Assembly: GCA_005787575.1 (NCBI GenBank)
Contig: SYAN01000030.1
Span: forward strand, 1-43,471
Source: Actinomycetota bacterium
Lineage (GTDB): Bacteria > Actinomycetota > Actinomycetes > Nanopelagicales > Nanopelagicaceae
DNA: 43,471 bases
Direction of reading: 5' to 3'
Every line of letters starts with the position of its first letter. Positions within the stretch are counted from its first letter, which is position 1. The notes beneath the pieces were generated by a model. The model was not told where the DNA came from, searched no databases, and saw nothing but the letters and a program-made list of their open reading frames with translations. Positions 1 to 7,675 of this stretch are shown piece by piece. The position numbers and the translations under genes were made by a program.

Positions 1-48
1 AACCGCCTCCTAAGCGGTAGGTCGCCGGTTCAACTCCGGCCAGGGACG
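1..48 (+). tRNA. tRNA-Arg(CCU), 3' part
   Basis: The window opens inside a tRNA. Visible are the anticodon stem-loop (stem ACCGC/GCGGT, loop CTCCTAA, anticodon CCT), a 5-nt variable region, a perfect T-arm (GCCGG/CCGGC with loop TTCAACT) and the 3' acceptor strand with discriminator G at 48. No full CCA is encoded. The 5' acceptor strand and D-arm lie outside the window. The anticodon reads AGG codons. Confidence 0.85.
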
Positions 49-55
49 CAAACAA

Positions 56-101
56 TTGAATTCTTGATTTGCAGCATTCTTCACGACTCAAGAATGTTCA
101 A
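56..101. terminator. possible shared hairpin terminator between tRNA-Arg and the MMPL gene
   Basis: ATTCTTGA (60-67) and TCAAGAAT (88-95) form a perfect 8-bp stem with a 20-nt loop, extended by TTGA/TTCAA around it. It lies between the end of the tRNA and the stop of the convergent MMPL gene. No strong T-tract follows on either strand, so termination is only a possibility. Confidence 0.3.
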
Positions 102-2193
102 TCTTGAAACGCCTAAGTGATTTCGGTGCCCACCAGTTCCATTCGCCAAAGAGACGCATCAAAGCGGGAACTAAGAATGCCCGAACCAAAGTCGCATCAA
201 GCAAGATGGCGAATGCGACACCAAAGCCGAGCATCTTGATAGAAGTGACACCACTTGTCACAAATGCAGCGAAGACAATTGCAAGGATGAATGCAGCTGC
301 TGTGATGATCCGAGCAGACTTCTGTAGTCCGAAAGCCACCGATTCGATGTTGGAGTGACCAGCATCATGCTCTTCCTTGATGCGCGAGAGAAGGAAGACT
401 TCGTAATCCATAGAGAGGCCGAAGGCGACAATCGCAATCAGCACCATAGAACTTGTATCAAGTGTCCCAGTATTGATGAAGTCCCCAACTAGGAATCCAA
501 GGTTTCCGTCCACAAAAATCCAGGTGAGGATACCCATGGTTGCCGCAAGAGAGATGAAGTTAAGGAGAACTGCTTTTATCGGAAGGAGAAGCGATCCGGT
601 AAAGCCAAATAACATCACAAGGACTGCGATAGTCACCCAGAGCAAAATCCAACCTAAAGTCCTAGAGATTCCATTCTGTGAATCGGTGTAATCGGCAGCG
701 ACGCCACCAACGAGATGTTCAACACCAGTCGGTATTTCACGTATCTGCGTTATGAGTGCTTGACCCTCAGGACTCCTCGGCGGCATCGAATGAATGGCGG
801 TCACTCGCACAAGTTCACCGCTAACTTGTGGTGGGCTAACTCGCAATATTCCTTCGACCCCAGCAAGTTGCTTGGAGAACTCTGCGACTGATGCTGGGTC
901 AGTCCCGCCATTTGGGAAGATCACTTCAAGAGGATTGCTCTCTTGACCCGGAAAATTATCTGTAATGAACTTTGATGCCTGATACGCAGGATCACTCTTA
1001 GGTAGGACTCGGCTATCTACTTGTGAGAATTCAATTCCGCGAATGGGTGCGATAAAGAGTGTGAGTATGAGACCAGAAAGGATGACGACAGGAACAGGTC
1101 GCTTCATGACAAATCTAGCGATTGCTGACCAACGTCCCTCATCACTCTGTCGTATTGCTCGCTTTCGGACAAGTCCTTTGTTTACCTTCGTGCCAATGAT
1201 GTGTAAGAGCGCAGGAAGCGGGAAGATCGCACCAATAACAGCTAGTGCCACGACTATCGTCCCTGCATAGCCCATTGATTTCAGGAAGTTAAGTGGGAAG
1301 AAGATGAGTGAGATGAGTGTGAGCATCACGACAAGACCTGAGAAGAAGACTGTCCTGCCAGCGGTCTTCATAGTGTTAATGATTGCTGTATCTCGGTCTG
1401 CACCACGCTGAAGCTCTTCCCGAAACCTATTGACCATCAACAACGCATAGTCGATACCCAGACCGAGCCCAAGGCCAGTCGTGAGGTTGAGTGCGAAGAC
1501 GCTCACATCAGTGAAGAGAGTGAGGAGGTAAAGACCAAAGAAAGTTCCAAGGATCGCTGTCACACCAATAACAAGCGGCATCGCTGATGCGACGAGGGCA
1601 CCGAAGATGATCACTAAGAGGATGAATACCAAAGGAATTGAGATCGCTTCAGCGAGCTTCAGATCATCTTGGATTCGGCCATTTATCGCGTTTGCGAAGA
1701 TGGCATCTCCTGCTGTGCGCACAGTCAGGCCTTGGAATTCTCCTTCATAACGATCTTGGTAATAGCCACCGTTCTTGTCAATCTCGGTGAAGTCTGAGGA
1801 TTTCAGATAGACGAAGAGAAAAGCTGACTTTCCGTCAGTGCTCCTCATAGAAGGCGGTTTGAGCGCGCTCCAATAAGAAAGGACTCGATCGGCGCTTGGC
1901 TCTGCTCTAACTTGTGATTCAAGCACTCGAGCTTTTGCTTCAACTTCGGCGTCATCCACTGAGCCAGTTGGGGTCGTAATAGTCATAACAACGAATGGGT
2001 CGGTAACGCCGAAGTTGTCTTCGAGGTACTCCCAGACTTTTGCTGAGTCGCTGTTGGGATCTGAGTAGCCGCCGGTATCGAATCGAGAGAAAACCTGTGT
2101 TCCTATTGTTCCGGCAAAGATTGTCCCGATGATCGAAAGCAGGAGTACCGCCTTGCTCCTACGAGCGATCAGATGACCAAGTTTGGCGAACAT
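88..2193 (-). CDS. MMPL/RND-family membrane transporter
   Basis: A 701-residue protein with the two-fold MmpL/RND layout: an N-terminal membrane helix (about 15-36), a large extracytoplasmic domain (about 37-175), a block of five to six helices, then a second copy of the same arrangement. The proton-relay Asp-Tyr pairs of the family are visible in GIDYALLMVNRF (around residue 250) and SMDYEVFLLSRI (around 595). MMPL proteins export lipids or hydrophobic drugs using the proton gradient; the substrate here cannot be read from the sequence. The start is supported by a GGAGAG motif 4 bp upstream of the ATG. It is divergent from a TetR regulator 50 bp away, the usual arrangement for an efflux pump and its local repressor. 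Confidence 0.88.
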   Translation of the reverse strand: MFAKLGHLIARRSKAVLLLSIIGTIFAGTIGTQVFSRFDTGGYSDPNSDSAKVWEYLEDNFGVTDPFVVMTITTPTGSVDDAEVEAKARVLESQVRAEPSADRVLSYWSALKPPSMRSTDGKSAFLFVYLKSSDFTEIDKNGGYYQDRYEGEFQGLTVRTAGDAIFANAINGRIQDDLKLAEAISIPLVFILLVIIFGALVASAMPLVIGVTAILGTFFGLYLLTLFTDVSVFALNLTTGLGLGLGIDYALLMVNRFREELQRGADRDTAIINTMKTAGRTVFFSGLVVMLTLISLIFFPLNFLKSMGYAGTIVVALAVIGAIFPLPALLHIIGTKVNKGLVRKRAIRQSDEGRWSAIARFVMKRPVPVVILSGLILTLFIAPIRGIEFSQVDSRVLPKSDPAYQASKFITDNFPGQESNPLEVIFPNGGTDPASVAEFSKQLAGVEGILRVSPPQVSGELVRVTAIHSMPPRSPEGQALITQIREIPTGVEHLVGGVAADYTDSQNGISRTLGWILLWVTIAVLVMLFGFTGSLLLPIKAVLLNFISLAATMGILTWIFVDGNLGFLVGDFINTGTLDTSSMVLIAIVAFGLSMDYEVFLLSRIKEEHDAGHSNIESVAFGLQKSARIITAAAFILAIVFAAFVTSGVTSIKMLGFGVAFAILLDATLVRAFLVPALMRLFGEWNWWAPKSLRRFKIEHS

Positions 2194-2207
2194 GACTCTC
2201 CGTTCAG

Positions 2208-2236
2208 TTGACTACCGTGAAAGCTTCAGCAATAAT
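2208..2236 (+). promoter_or_regulatory. tetR promoter (-35 TTGACT, 17 bp, -10 AATAAT)
   Basis: TTGACT at 2208-2213 and AATAAT at 2231-2236 are separated by 17 bp. The predicted transcription start, 7-8 bp after the -10, coincides with the ATG at 2244, so the transcript would be leaderless. Confidence 0.6.
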
Positions 2237-2251
2237 GTAAACAATGTTAAC
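2237..2251. promoter_or_regulatory. probable TetR operator
   Basis: GTAAACAATGTTAAC is a 15-bp near-perfect palindrome (one mismatched pair) in the tetR/MMPL divergent region. It overlaps both the predicted start site and the start codon of tetR. A dyad here is the expected place for autoregulation by the adjacent TetR protein; binding is inferred. Confidence 0.5.
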
Positions 2252-2855
2252 ACCTCTTCGCAAGGGCTCGGACTACCATCATGGTGACCTTCGTGATGCT
2301 GTGATCCAAGTTGCCCGAGATCTGGTAGCAAACGAAGGTGTGAGTTCGCTCGGGATAAGAAGAGTCGCACTTCGAGTCAATGTGACCCCAGCCGCGCTCT
2401 ACAGACACTTTGAGAGTCTTGAGCAGCTACGAGGTGAAGTCTCGGGTCGGGTCAGAAATGAGATGGCCGAGATGATGATTCTTGCCAGAGAGAAAGTCGG
2501 GCCCGCCACATTAAGTAAGACTCGTTCACGGGCGCGATTTTCTGCAATAGGAGATGCATACGTCGCGTATGCTCGAAAGTTCCCTAGACTTTTTGAGATC
2601 GCCTTCCTCACCTGTGATGCATTGCCTGAGACCGAAGAGAGCCTTGCTTGGCGCACGCTTGAGGAATCTCTCGAAGAGTTAATCAACTCTGGTTTGTTGG
2701 AGCGAAGAAAGAGTTTGAAAGCTGCCACTTTGGCATGGAGTTCTATCCATGGATTGGCCTCACTCGTTGCGTCTCAGACCATTTCCAATAAGGAGTATCC
2801 ACTTTTTCGAAAGTCTGTACTTGATGGTGTACAAGATGCAGTCTTCGCTCGGTGA
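2244..2855 (+). CDS. TetR/AcrR-family transcriptional regulator
   Basis: A 203-residue regulator. The N-terminus has the family's YHHGDLRDAVIQVA opening (residues 11-24) followed by a helix-turn-helix (about 30-56, ALRVNVTPAALYRHFESLEQL). The rest is an all-helical ligand and dimer domain resembling the TetR C-terminal WHG-type domain. It is divergent from the MMPL transporter and probably represses it and itself through the dyad at 2237-2251. No Shine-Dalgarno precedes the ATG; the -35/-10 pair at 2208-2236 places the transcript start on the start codon. The ligand is unknown. Confidence 0.88.
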   Translation: MLTPLRKGSDYHHGDLRDAVIQVARDLVANEGVSSLGIRRVALRVNVTPAALYRHFESLEQLRGEVSGRVRNEMAEMMILAREKVGPATLSKTRSRARFSAIGDAYVAYARKFPRLFEIAFLTCDALPETEESLAWRTLEESLEELINSGLLERRKSLKAATLAWSSIHGLASLVASQTISNKEYPLFRKSVLDGVQDAVFAR

Positions 2856-2901
2856 TTCTTAAACTGAAGAGTCATATAAGAGAAATTCTCAGTATCTTGG
2901 G

Positions 2902-2907
2902 GATAAT
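2902..2907 (+). promoter_or_regulatory. -10-like element for the 36-codon ORF
   Basis: GATAAT ends 6 bp before the ATG at 2914, the same spacing as at other leaderless candidates in the window. No clear -35 is seen. Confidence 0.35.
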
Positions 2908-2913
2908 CCGAGC

Positions 2914-3024
2914 ATGAGTGAGATTCTGCCAAGCATCACCTCCGATGAGATTGACCTCGAAAATGATGATTCAAAAAGAGAAGAGGAAATCAAGGGAGAC
3001 AGACCACCTCATCACGAGGGATAA
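2914..3024 (+). CDS. small acidic protein, 36 residues, unknown function
   Basis: A short open frame encoding a hydrophilic, mostly acidic peptide (opening MSEILPSITSDEIDLEND, ending RPPHHEG) with no membrane segment or Cys. It sits alone between tetR and the convergent fmdB-like gene, whose stop codon lies 5 bp beyond its own. A GATAAT box 6 bp before the ATG fits the leaderless pattern seen nearby, which is the main reason to list it. No family is recognised and no function is proposed. It may be non-coding. Confidence 0.4.
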   Translation: MSEILPSITSDEIDLENDDSKREEEIKGDRPPHHEG

Positions 3025-3028
3025 GTTT

Positions 3029-3334
3029 CTAGTTTGAAGTGGTTGTGCTTGATGAAGGAGTAGTCGTTGGTGTCGTCGAAGTTGAGGCGTTTGACGCTGG
3101 AGTAGCAGGGGCGTTGGCCGTTGAAGTGGATGAAGAAGTGGTTGAGTCGCTCTTTGCAGTACGAGAATCGGTTTTGTAGAAACCCGACCCTTTGAAAACT
3201 ACTCCCACACTGTTATAGATCTTTCGCACTGGTCCTTGGCAGAGCGGACAATCTTTGATTGCTTCATCTGAGAATGCCTGAACCAACTCAAACTCATGAG
3301 CACAACTGGTGCAGAGATATTGGTAGGTAGGCAT
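3029..3334 (-). CDS. FmdB-family zinc-ribbon protein with disordered Ser/Thr tail (Ruc-like)
   Basis: A 101-residue protein. The first ~55 residues are a FmdB/CxxC regulatory-type zinc ribbon: MPTYQYLCTSC, then CPLCQGPV, giving two CxxC pairs, followed by the GVVFKGSGFYKTDSR motif. Residues 56-101 are a low-complexity Ser/Thr/Ala/Pro tail. In M. tuberculosis a protein of this design, Rv0991c (Ruc), near fthC, is a redox-switched chaperone in which oxidation of the zinc Cys releases activity. The shared architecture and neighbourhood make a similar role plausible; this is inference. A TAGAAT box 6 bp before the ATG suggests a leaderless mRNA. Confidence 0.85.
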   Translation of the reverse strand: MPTYQYLCTSCAHEFELVQAFSDEAIKDCPLCQGPVRKIYNSVGVVFKGSGFYKTDSRTAKSDSTTSSSTSTANAPATPASNASTSTTPTTTPSSSTTTSN

Positions 3335-3340
3335 GAGCAG

Positions 3341-3346
3341 ATTCTA
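3341..3346 (-). promoter_or_regulatory. -10 element of the fmdB/ruc-like gene
   Basis: On the minus strand TAGAAT is followed by 6 bp and then the ATG at 3334. No Shine-Dalgarno is present between them. Confidence 0.5.
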
Positions 3347-3378
3347 GGAAAGTGATAAGAATCTGACTAATCGAAGGT

Positions 3379-3396
3379 GTTGCCAGCGTAGGCAAC
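3379..3396. promoter_or_regulatory. inverted repeat, possible operator for the copC-like gene
   Basis: GTTGCC (3379-3384) and GGCAAC (3391-3396) form a perfect 6-bp inverted repeat with a 6-bp spacer. Its right half overlaps the presumed -35 (TAGGCA, 3389-3394) of the copC-like promoter. No matching regulator is known from the window. Confidence 0.35.
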
Positions 3397-3417
3397 TTCA
3401 TCAACTAGGGCGATAAT
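3389..3417 (+). promoter_or_regulatory. promoter of the copC-like/copD-ctaG operon
   Basis: TAGGCA (3389-3394), a 17-bp spacer and GATAAT (3412-3417) precede the ATG at 3424 by 6 bp. This spacing predicts a leaderless transcript. Confidence 0.5.
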
Positions 3418-3423
3418 CAGCGC

Positions 3424-3957
3424 ATGAGATGGAAGTCAGCAATCACTACCTTGATACTCAGCTTAGGGATTGTGACAACTGGAATCTCGGTTGCTCAAGG
3501 CGTGGAGATTCTCACCACCTCGCCAGGAGTCGATGCGAAGGTGACTATCACTCCGAATTTCGTCACGGTCACGGCCGATCAAGATCTTCTTGATTTCGGA
3601 AACCAGCTCCCAGTCATCTCACCTTCGAACACAAGAGTTGATGATGGTTTGATAACGGTATCGGGTGCAACACTCTCAGTAGGTCTAAATCAGTTGACTG
3701 AGTCCGGAGATTACTTGGTTGAGTATGAAATCCTGGTGGAGAATGAGAGCCCGCTATTTGGGAATTTCTCCTTCACTTTTGAAGCACCTCCTGTGGTTCA
3801 ACCAAATACGCCAAGTCCTTCACCCTCGACGTCGGATCAAGGCAGAGAAGTCGGAAGTTCCACCACTGACTACCTCGTCATCGCTTTACTTGTATTCGCA
3901 TTCTTTGTGTTGCTTTGGCTTGCTCGATTCGCTCGTTCTACCTTTCGCAAGAAGTAG
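3424..3957 (+). CDS. CopC-like extracytoplasmic domain protein with C-terminal membrane anchor
   Basis: A 177-residue protein: signal peptide (about 1-26), one beta-rich CopC/YcnJ-like domain (about 27-122: TTSPGVDAKVTITPNFVTV through GNFSFTFE), a Pro/Ser linker and a membrane helix (about 150-168) ending in basic residues. CopC proteins normally bind periplasmic copper with an N-terminal His. This one contains no His, no Cys and no Met other than the initiator, so a classical copper site is impossible. It is followed after 15 bp by the CopD-CtaG fusion, so the two probably act together in oxidase assembly or copper handling. It could be a structural partner of CopD and not a copper carrier. 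Confidence 0.75.
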   Translation: MRWKSAITTLILSLGIVTTGISVAQGVEILTTSPGVDAKVTITPNFVTVTADQDLLDFGNQLPVISPSNTRVDDGLITVSGATLSVGLNQLTESGDYLVEYEILVENESPLFGNFSFTFEAPPVVQPNTPSPSPSTSDQGREVGSSTTDYLVIALLVFAFFVLLWLARFARSTFRKK

Positions 3958-3972
3958 AAGAGATCGATCAGT

Positions 3973-5787
3973 ATGAATCTTCTTGCAGAGTATCTTCCAA
4001 TAATCTCTGGAAGCCTGGTTATCGGATATTTCTTTTATGCCTCACTTCTTCTACCCGAGCGTGAAGGGCAATTCCTCGCGAATGAATCTTACCGTCGCTT
4101 GGCCTATTTCTCGGCACTCACTTGGTCGTTTTCGAGTGCGCTCTTAATCATTACCTCACTACGTGAAATCATCGGAACGTCATTTGATCTTCAAACCTTG
4201 CGCTCTTATTTGATCCAAGTCTCGTTAGGAAGACTCCAACTACTTCAACTGCTTGCGAGCCTTCTCTTGGTAATCATCATCCGAAGAGTTAAGAGAAACG
4301 GTCCTGCAGTAGGTGCATTACTACTTGCGCTTCTAGGACTTTGCGCACCATTAATCGAGAGTCATAGTGGTGATGCGGGAATGCATGGCCTAGCAATTGG
4401 TTCGATAATCATTCATCTCTCTGCCCTTTCAATCTGGATTGGCGTTATTGCAGGATTCTTGATGATCTCGCAGGAAACTTTCATGAAAGTCAATCAGCGC
4501 TGGCGAGTGATAGCTCCTTGGATCGTTATTTCGGTTCTGGCGAGTGGCCTGTTGAATAGTTGGACTCGCATGAATTTCCGAGATGCATTCGATGGAGATT
4601 ACGCAAGAATTCTTACTCTGAAAGTGGCGCTAGTGATACTCGTTCTTGGCGTAGCTTGGTACTTGAGAAGAGAGGTGCTTCGCAGAGCAATCAAAACGAA
4701 GCTCATTGCATTGGAATTCGGATTCCTTGCTCTCACTTCTCTCGTTGGCAGTTGGCTCTCCAGGACTGAACCCCCAATACGTGGCGACATCCCCTCCCCA
4801 GAGGATTTACGTGCTTTAGGTCTGACGGGATTGAGGTTTCCAGATGAACCCAACCTTTGGCGCCTTGTCATCTCATATGAAGCGGATGGATTGATGCTCG
4901 GCGCACTTATCTTCGTCACTGCGCTCTACATATCGGCAGTAGTGCGACTGGCAAGACGCGGAGTGAAATGGCCAGTGGGTAGGACTATCGCATTCGCCCT
5001 AGGCATCTCGGCAATTGACTTCGCTACAAGTGGCGGTTTAGGTGTTTATGCAAACTTCTCTTTCTCACATCACATGATGGCGCACATGGTCCTCGGCATG
5101 ATTGCACCAATCGGAATAGTCCTCGGCGCTCCAATAACTCTTGCACTGAGAGCTTTACCTAGCGGACGCGATGACCAAGAGCGTGGTCTTAGAGGATTAT
5201 TGGTGAAGGCGCTCTCCTCAAAGGCAGTCGTAATTTTCAGCCATCCGATTATTGCCTTAGCAATATTCGATGGTTCCCTCTTCGTCCTCTATTTCACTTC
5301 AATCTTTGATTCATTGATGGGAAGTCATATCGGCCATCTTCTGATGAGCCTTCACTTCCTTCTCGCAGGCATCCTCTTCTTCCACGTCATAATCGGAATC
5401 GATCCGAGACCACGACAGTATCCACACATTTTTCGCATTGTGATTCTCTTCGCGGCGATGAGTATCCATGCATTCTTCTCGATCTCGTTGCTCTCAAGCA
5501 CCACATTGATTGGCGTGGATTATTACCAAAGTTTGGCCACCCCTTGGGTTTCAGATCTTTTGGCAGATCAGAGGATTGGCGCCTCGATTGGCTGGGTCAT
5601 GGGAGAGATTCCAATCCTTCTCTCCCTTGTCGCAACGTTCCTACAGTGGATCCGCTCCGATGAGCGCGAAGCACGCCGAATCGATCGCGCCTCCAATAGA
5701 GCGAAAGCCCTCGGCGAGAAAGATGAGTTGGATCATTACAACGATTATCTAGCTCGACTTGCCAAGCGAGACGAAGAACTGGGTTAA
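3973..5787 (+). CDS. CopD-CtaG fusion, copper import / cytochrome c oxidase assembly membrane protein
   Basis: A 604-residue polytopic membrane protein. The N-terminal part (about 1-265) has the helix pattern of the CopD domain, including HGLAIGSIIIHLSALSIWIG. After a loop, residues about 300-570 match the caa3-type CtaG assembly family, with the His/Met-rich FSFSHHMMAHMVLGM motif and GSHIGHLLMSLHFLLAGI. Such fusions are common in Actinobacteria and are thought to deliver copper to the CuB centre of the aa3 oxidase. The C-terminus is a charged cytoplasmic tail. It forms a unit with the upstream CopC-like gene, and SURF1, another oxidase assembly factor, lies elsewhere in the window. Confidence 0.85.
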   Translation: MNLLAEYLPIISGSLVIGYFFYASLLLPEREGQFLANESYRRLAYFSALTWSFSSALLIITSLREIIGTSFDLQTLRSYLIQVSLGRLQLLQLLASLLLVIIIRRVKRNGPAVGALLLALLGLCAPLIESHSGDAGMHGLAIGSIIIHLSALSIWIGVIAGFLMISQETFMKVNQRWRVIAPWIVISVLASGLLNSWTRMNFRDAFDGDYARILTLKVALVILVLGVAWYLRREVLRRAIKTKLIALEFGFLALTSLVGSWLSRTEPPIRGDIPSPEDLRALGLTGLRFPDEPNLWRLVISYEADGLMLGALIFVTALYISAVVRLARRGVKWPVGRTIAFALGISAIDFATSGGLGVYANFSFSHHMMAHMVLGMIAPIGIVLGAPITLALRALPSGRDDQERGLRGLLVKALSSKAVVIFSHPIIALAIFDGSLFVLYFTSIFDSLMGSHIGHLLMSLHFLLAGILFFHVIIGIDPRPRQYPHIFRIVILFAAMSIHAFFSISLLSSTTLIGVDYYQSLATPWVSDLLADQRIGASIGWVMGEIPILLSLVATFLQWIRSDEREARRIDRASNRAKALGEKDELDHYNDYLARLAKRDEELG

Positions 5788-5794
5788 TCAGCCC

Positions 5795-6943
5795 ATGGAT
5801 GAACTATTCATTCTGCCGCAGGAGTATCGCGATCTTCGTGCGAGTGTGCGAGCTCTTGCAGAGAAGAAGATCGCGCCATTCGCAAAGACTGTTGATGAAG
5901 AGGCGCGTTTCCCGCAAGAAGCTTTCGATGCGCTTCAGAGCGCCGGCCTCGCGGCAGCACACGTACCGACAGAATTTGGTGGAGATGGGGCGGATGCGCT
6001 TGCGGTTGTGATCATCATCGAAGAAGTGGCGAGAGCATGTGGCTCGTCCTCTCTGATTCCTGCAGTCAATAAGTTGGGATCCCTGCCTCTCATCCTCGCC
6101 GGAACTATTGAGCAGAAGAAGCGATGGTTGACAGCACTGGCACAAGGAAAAGGTTTCTCCTATTGCCTATCCGAATCTGAATCTGGGTCAGACTCAGTCT
6201 CGATGAAGACCAAAGCAATTCGAAAAGATGGAAAGTGGATATTGAACGGAAGTAAGAAGTGGATCTCAAACGCAGGATTCTCCGACTTCTACACAGTTCT
6301 CGCAGTGACAAACCCAGATCAACGATCGAAAGGAATCTCCGCCTTCGTCGTCGAGAAGAGTGATTCAGGAGTTTCATTCGGCGCCCACGAGAAGAAGATG
6401 GGGATGCGGGGATCGCCAACTCGGGAGGTTTATTTCGACGATGTCGAGTTGGATGAGGACCGGTTACTTGGTCAAGAGGGCGAGGGTTTCGCGATTGCTA
6501 TGCGCACCCTTGATCACACTCGCATCACAATCGCAGCGCAGGCGCTGGGTTTGGCTCAAGGAGCTTTTGAGACGGCCGCCCGATATGCGAAAGAACGCAA
6601 ACAATTCGGCAAGCCCATCTTTGATTTTCAAGCCATACAGTTCATGTTGGCAGATATGGCGATGCAGATCGAAGCCGCGCGACAAATCACTTATGCAGCA
6701 GCAGCGCGGAGTGAACGCGGTGATGAGGACCTAACTTTCTTCTCGGCTGCATCGAAATGTTTTGCTACCGATGTAGCAATGCAGGTGACGACCGATGCAG
6801 TGCAAGTCTTGGGTGGTTACGGATATGTCAATGATCATCCAGTTGAACGGATGATGCGTGATGCTAAGTTGACTCAGATCTATGAGGGGACCAATCAGAT
6901 CCAACGCCTCGTGATGTCGCGACATCTAGATAAATTGATGTAA
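5795..6943 (+). CDS. acyl-CoA dehydrogenase
   Basis: A 382-residue FAD-dependent enzyme that introduces the alpha-beta double bond in acyl-CoA thioesters (fatty acid or branched-chain amino acid breakdown). All three domains are present: helical N-terminal (1-125), central beta domain with the FAD-binding CLSESESGSDSVSMKT motif (about 135-150), and C-terminal helices with RKQFGKPIFDFQAIQFMLADM and DAKLTQIYEGTNQIQR, which carries the catalytic Glu of short-chain-type dehydrogenases. I start it at 5795, 7 bp after the copD-ctaG stop, since an upstream start at 5759 would lie inside that gene. The chain length of the substrate is not determinable. No ETF gene is adjacent. Confidence 0.93.
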   Translation: MDELFILPQEYRDLRASVRALAEKKIAPFAKTVDEEARFPQEAFDALQSAGLAAAHVPTEFGGDGADALAVVIIIEEVARACGSSSLIPAVNKLGSLPLILAGTIEQKKRWLTALAQGKGFSYCLSESESGSDSVSMKTKAIRKDGKWILNGSKKWISNAGFSDFYTVLAVTNPDQRSKGISAFVVEKSDSGVSFGAHEKKMGMRGSPTREVYFDDVELDEDRLLGQEGEGFAIAMRTLDHTRITIAAQALGLAQGAFETAARYAKERKQFGKPIFDFQAIQFMLADMAMQIEAARQITYAAAARSERGDEDLTFFSAASKCFATDVAMQVTTDAVQVLGGYGYVNDHPVERMMRDAKLTQIYEGTNQIQRLVMSRHLDKLM

Positions 6944-6961
6944 ATCAAGCTCTCAAAGGTA

Positions 6962-6990
6962 TTGACCTGGATTAATTTCTTTCCCACAAT
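6962..6990 (+). promoter_or_regulatory. promoter of the secreted acidic protein gene
   Basis: TTGACC (6962-6967), 17 bp, CACAAT (6985-6990), then 6 bp to the GTG at 6997. There is no Shine-Dalgarno, so a leaderless GTG-started mRNA is predicted. Confidence 0.55.
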
Positions 6991-6996
6991 TCAACT

Positions 6997-7674
6997 GTGA
7001 AGCTCAAACCATTTCTCACTCTCACTTTCTTTTCTTTGCTCCTTTCACTTCTCGCTATCCCAGTGGGTTCGGTTATCGCCGCAGATGATTGCGGCTTTGG
7101 AAAGTCACGTGACTTAGGTGAGGAGATAGAGGATGAAGATGGAAATCTCATCTACAAACTCCCTGATGGTTCGAAGATAACTCAAGTCGATGAAGAGAGT
7201 TATGAGAGAGAAGATGGGACACCGATCGAGTATGGGAGTTGGGGTGAATGCAAAGCAACGAGTTGGAGCGAAGAAGAGAACGAAGGAAACGCAGCTAAGT
7301 TTTTCTCAGTAAGCATGCTCTCGGATGAGGAGGAGGGAGTGACAAACGAGTTCTCATCGATTCTTCTCACCTGCGAGAAGAATCGATTGACGGTCGAAGT
7401 CAATGTGGAGGATGCGAGATCGGCAGGCTCAAGGGGCAATGGTGAATATCGAGTGGATCGACTTCGTGTCAAGAAATTTCAATACCTTTCAAGAAGCGGT
7501 GATGAATCGATTGCGATCGTAGACACAAAGACTTTCATCAACGATCTGATTAAGGCGAAAAGTAAAGTGGCATTCAAAATCCCGACTAGTTCCGGGAATT
7601 TCACCACGGCTTTCCCCAAGGGGAATTTAGAAATCTTTAGATCGAAGTTTGCAAAGGCGGGATGTAAGTTCTAG
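6997..7674 (+). CDS. secreted acidic protein of unknown function
   Basis: A 225-residue protein with a clear signal peptide (about 1-28, cleavage near VIAADD) and an acidic mature part. The C-terminal ~110 residues (from SSILLTCEKNRLTVEV through YRVD, a hydrophobic helix and a final AKAGCKF) look like a compact domain in which an early and the last Cys could form a disulfide. Related patterns occur in various secreted beta-rich proteins, but I do not recognise a named family. The start is GTG, supported by a well-placed promoter. The gene ends 1 bp before the stop of the convergent patB-like gene, with no terminator between them. Confidence 0.75.
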   Translation: MKLKPFLTLTFFSLLLSLLAIPVGSVIAADDCGFGKSRDLGEEIEDEDGNLIYKLPDGSKITQVDEESYEREDGTPIEYGSWGECKATSWSEEENEGNAAKFFSVSMLSDEEEGVTNEFSSILLTCEKNRLTVEVNVEDARSAGSRGNGEYRVDRLRVKKFQYLSRSGDESIAIVDTKTFINDLIKAKSKVAFKIPTSSGNFTTAFPKGNLEIFRSKFAKAGCKF

Positions 7675-7675
7675 T

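Noticed and set aside
6105-6419. Arg/Ser-rich minus-strand frames within the acyl-CoA dehydrogenase
   Set aside because: They arise from the codon pattern of the real gene in another frame.
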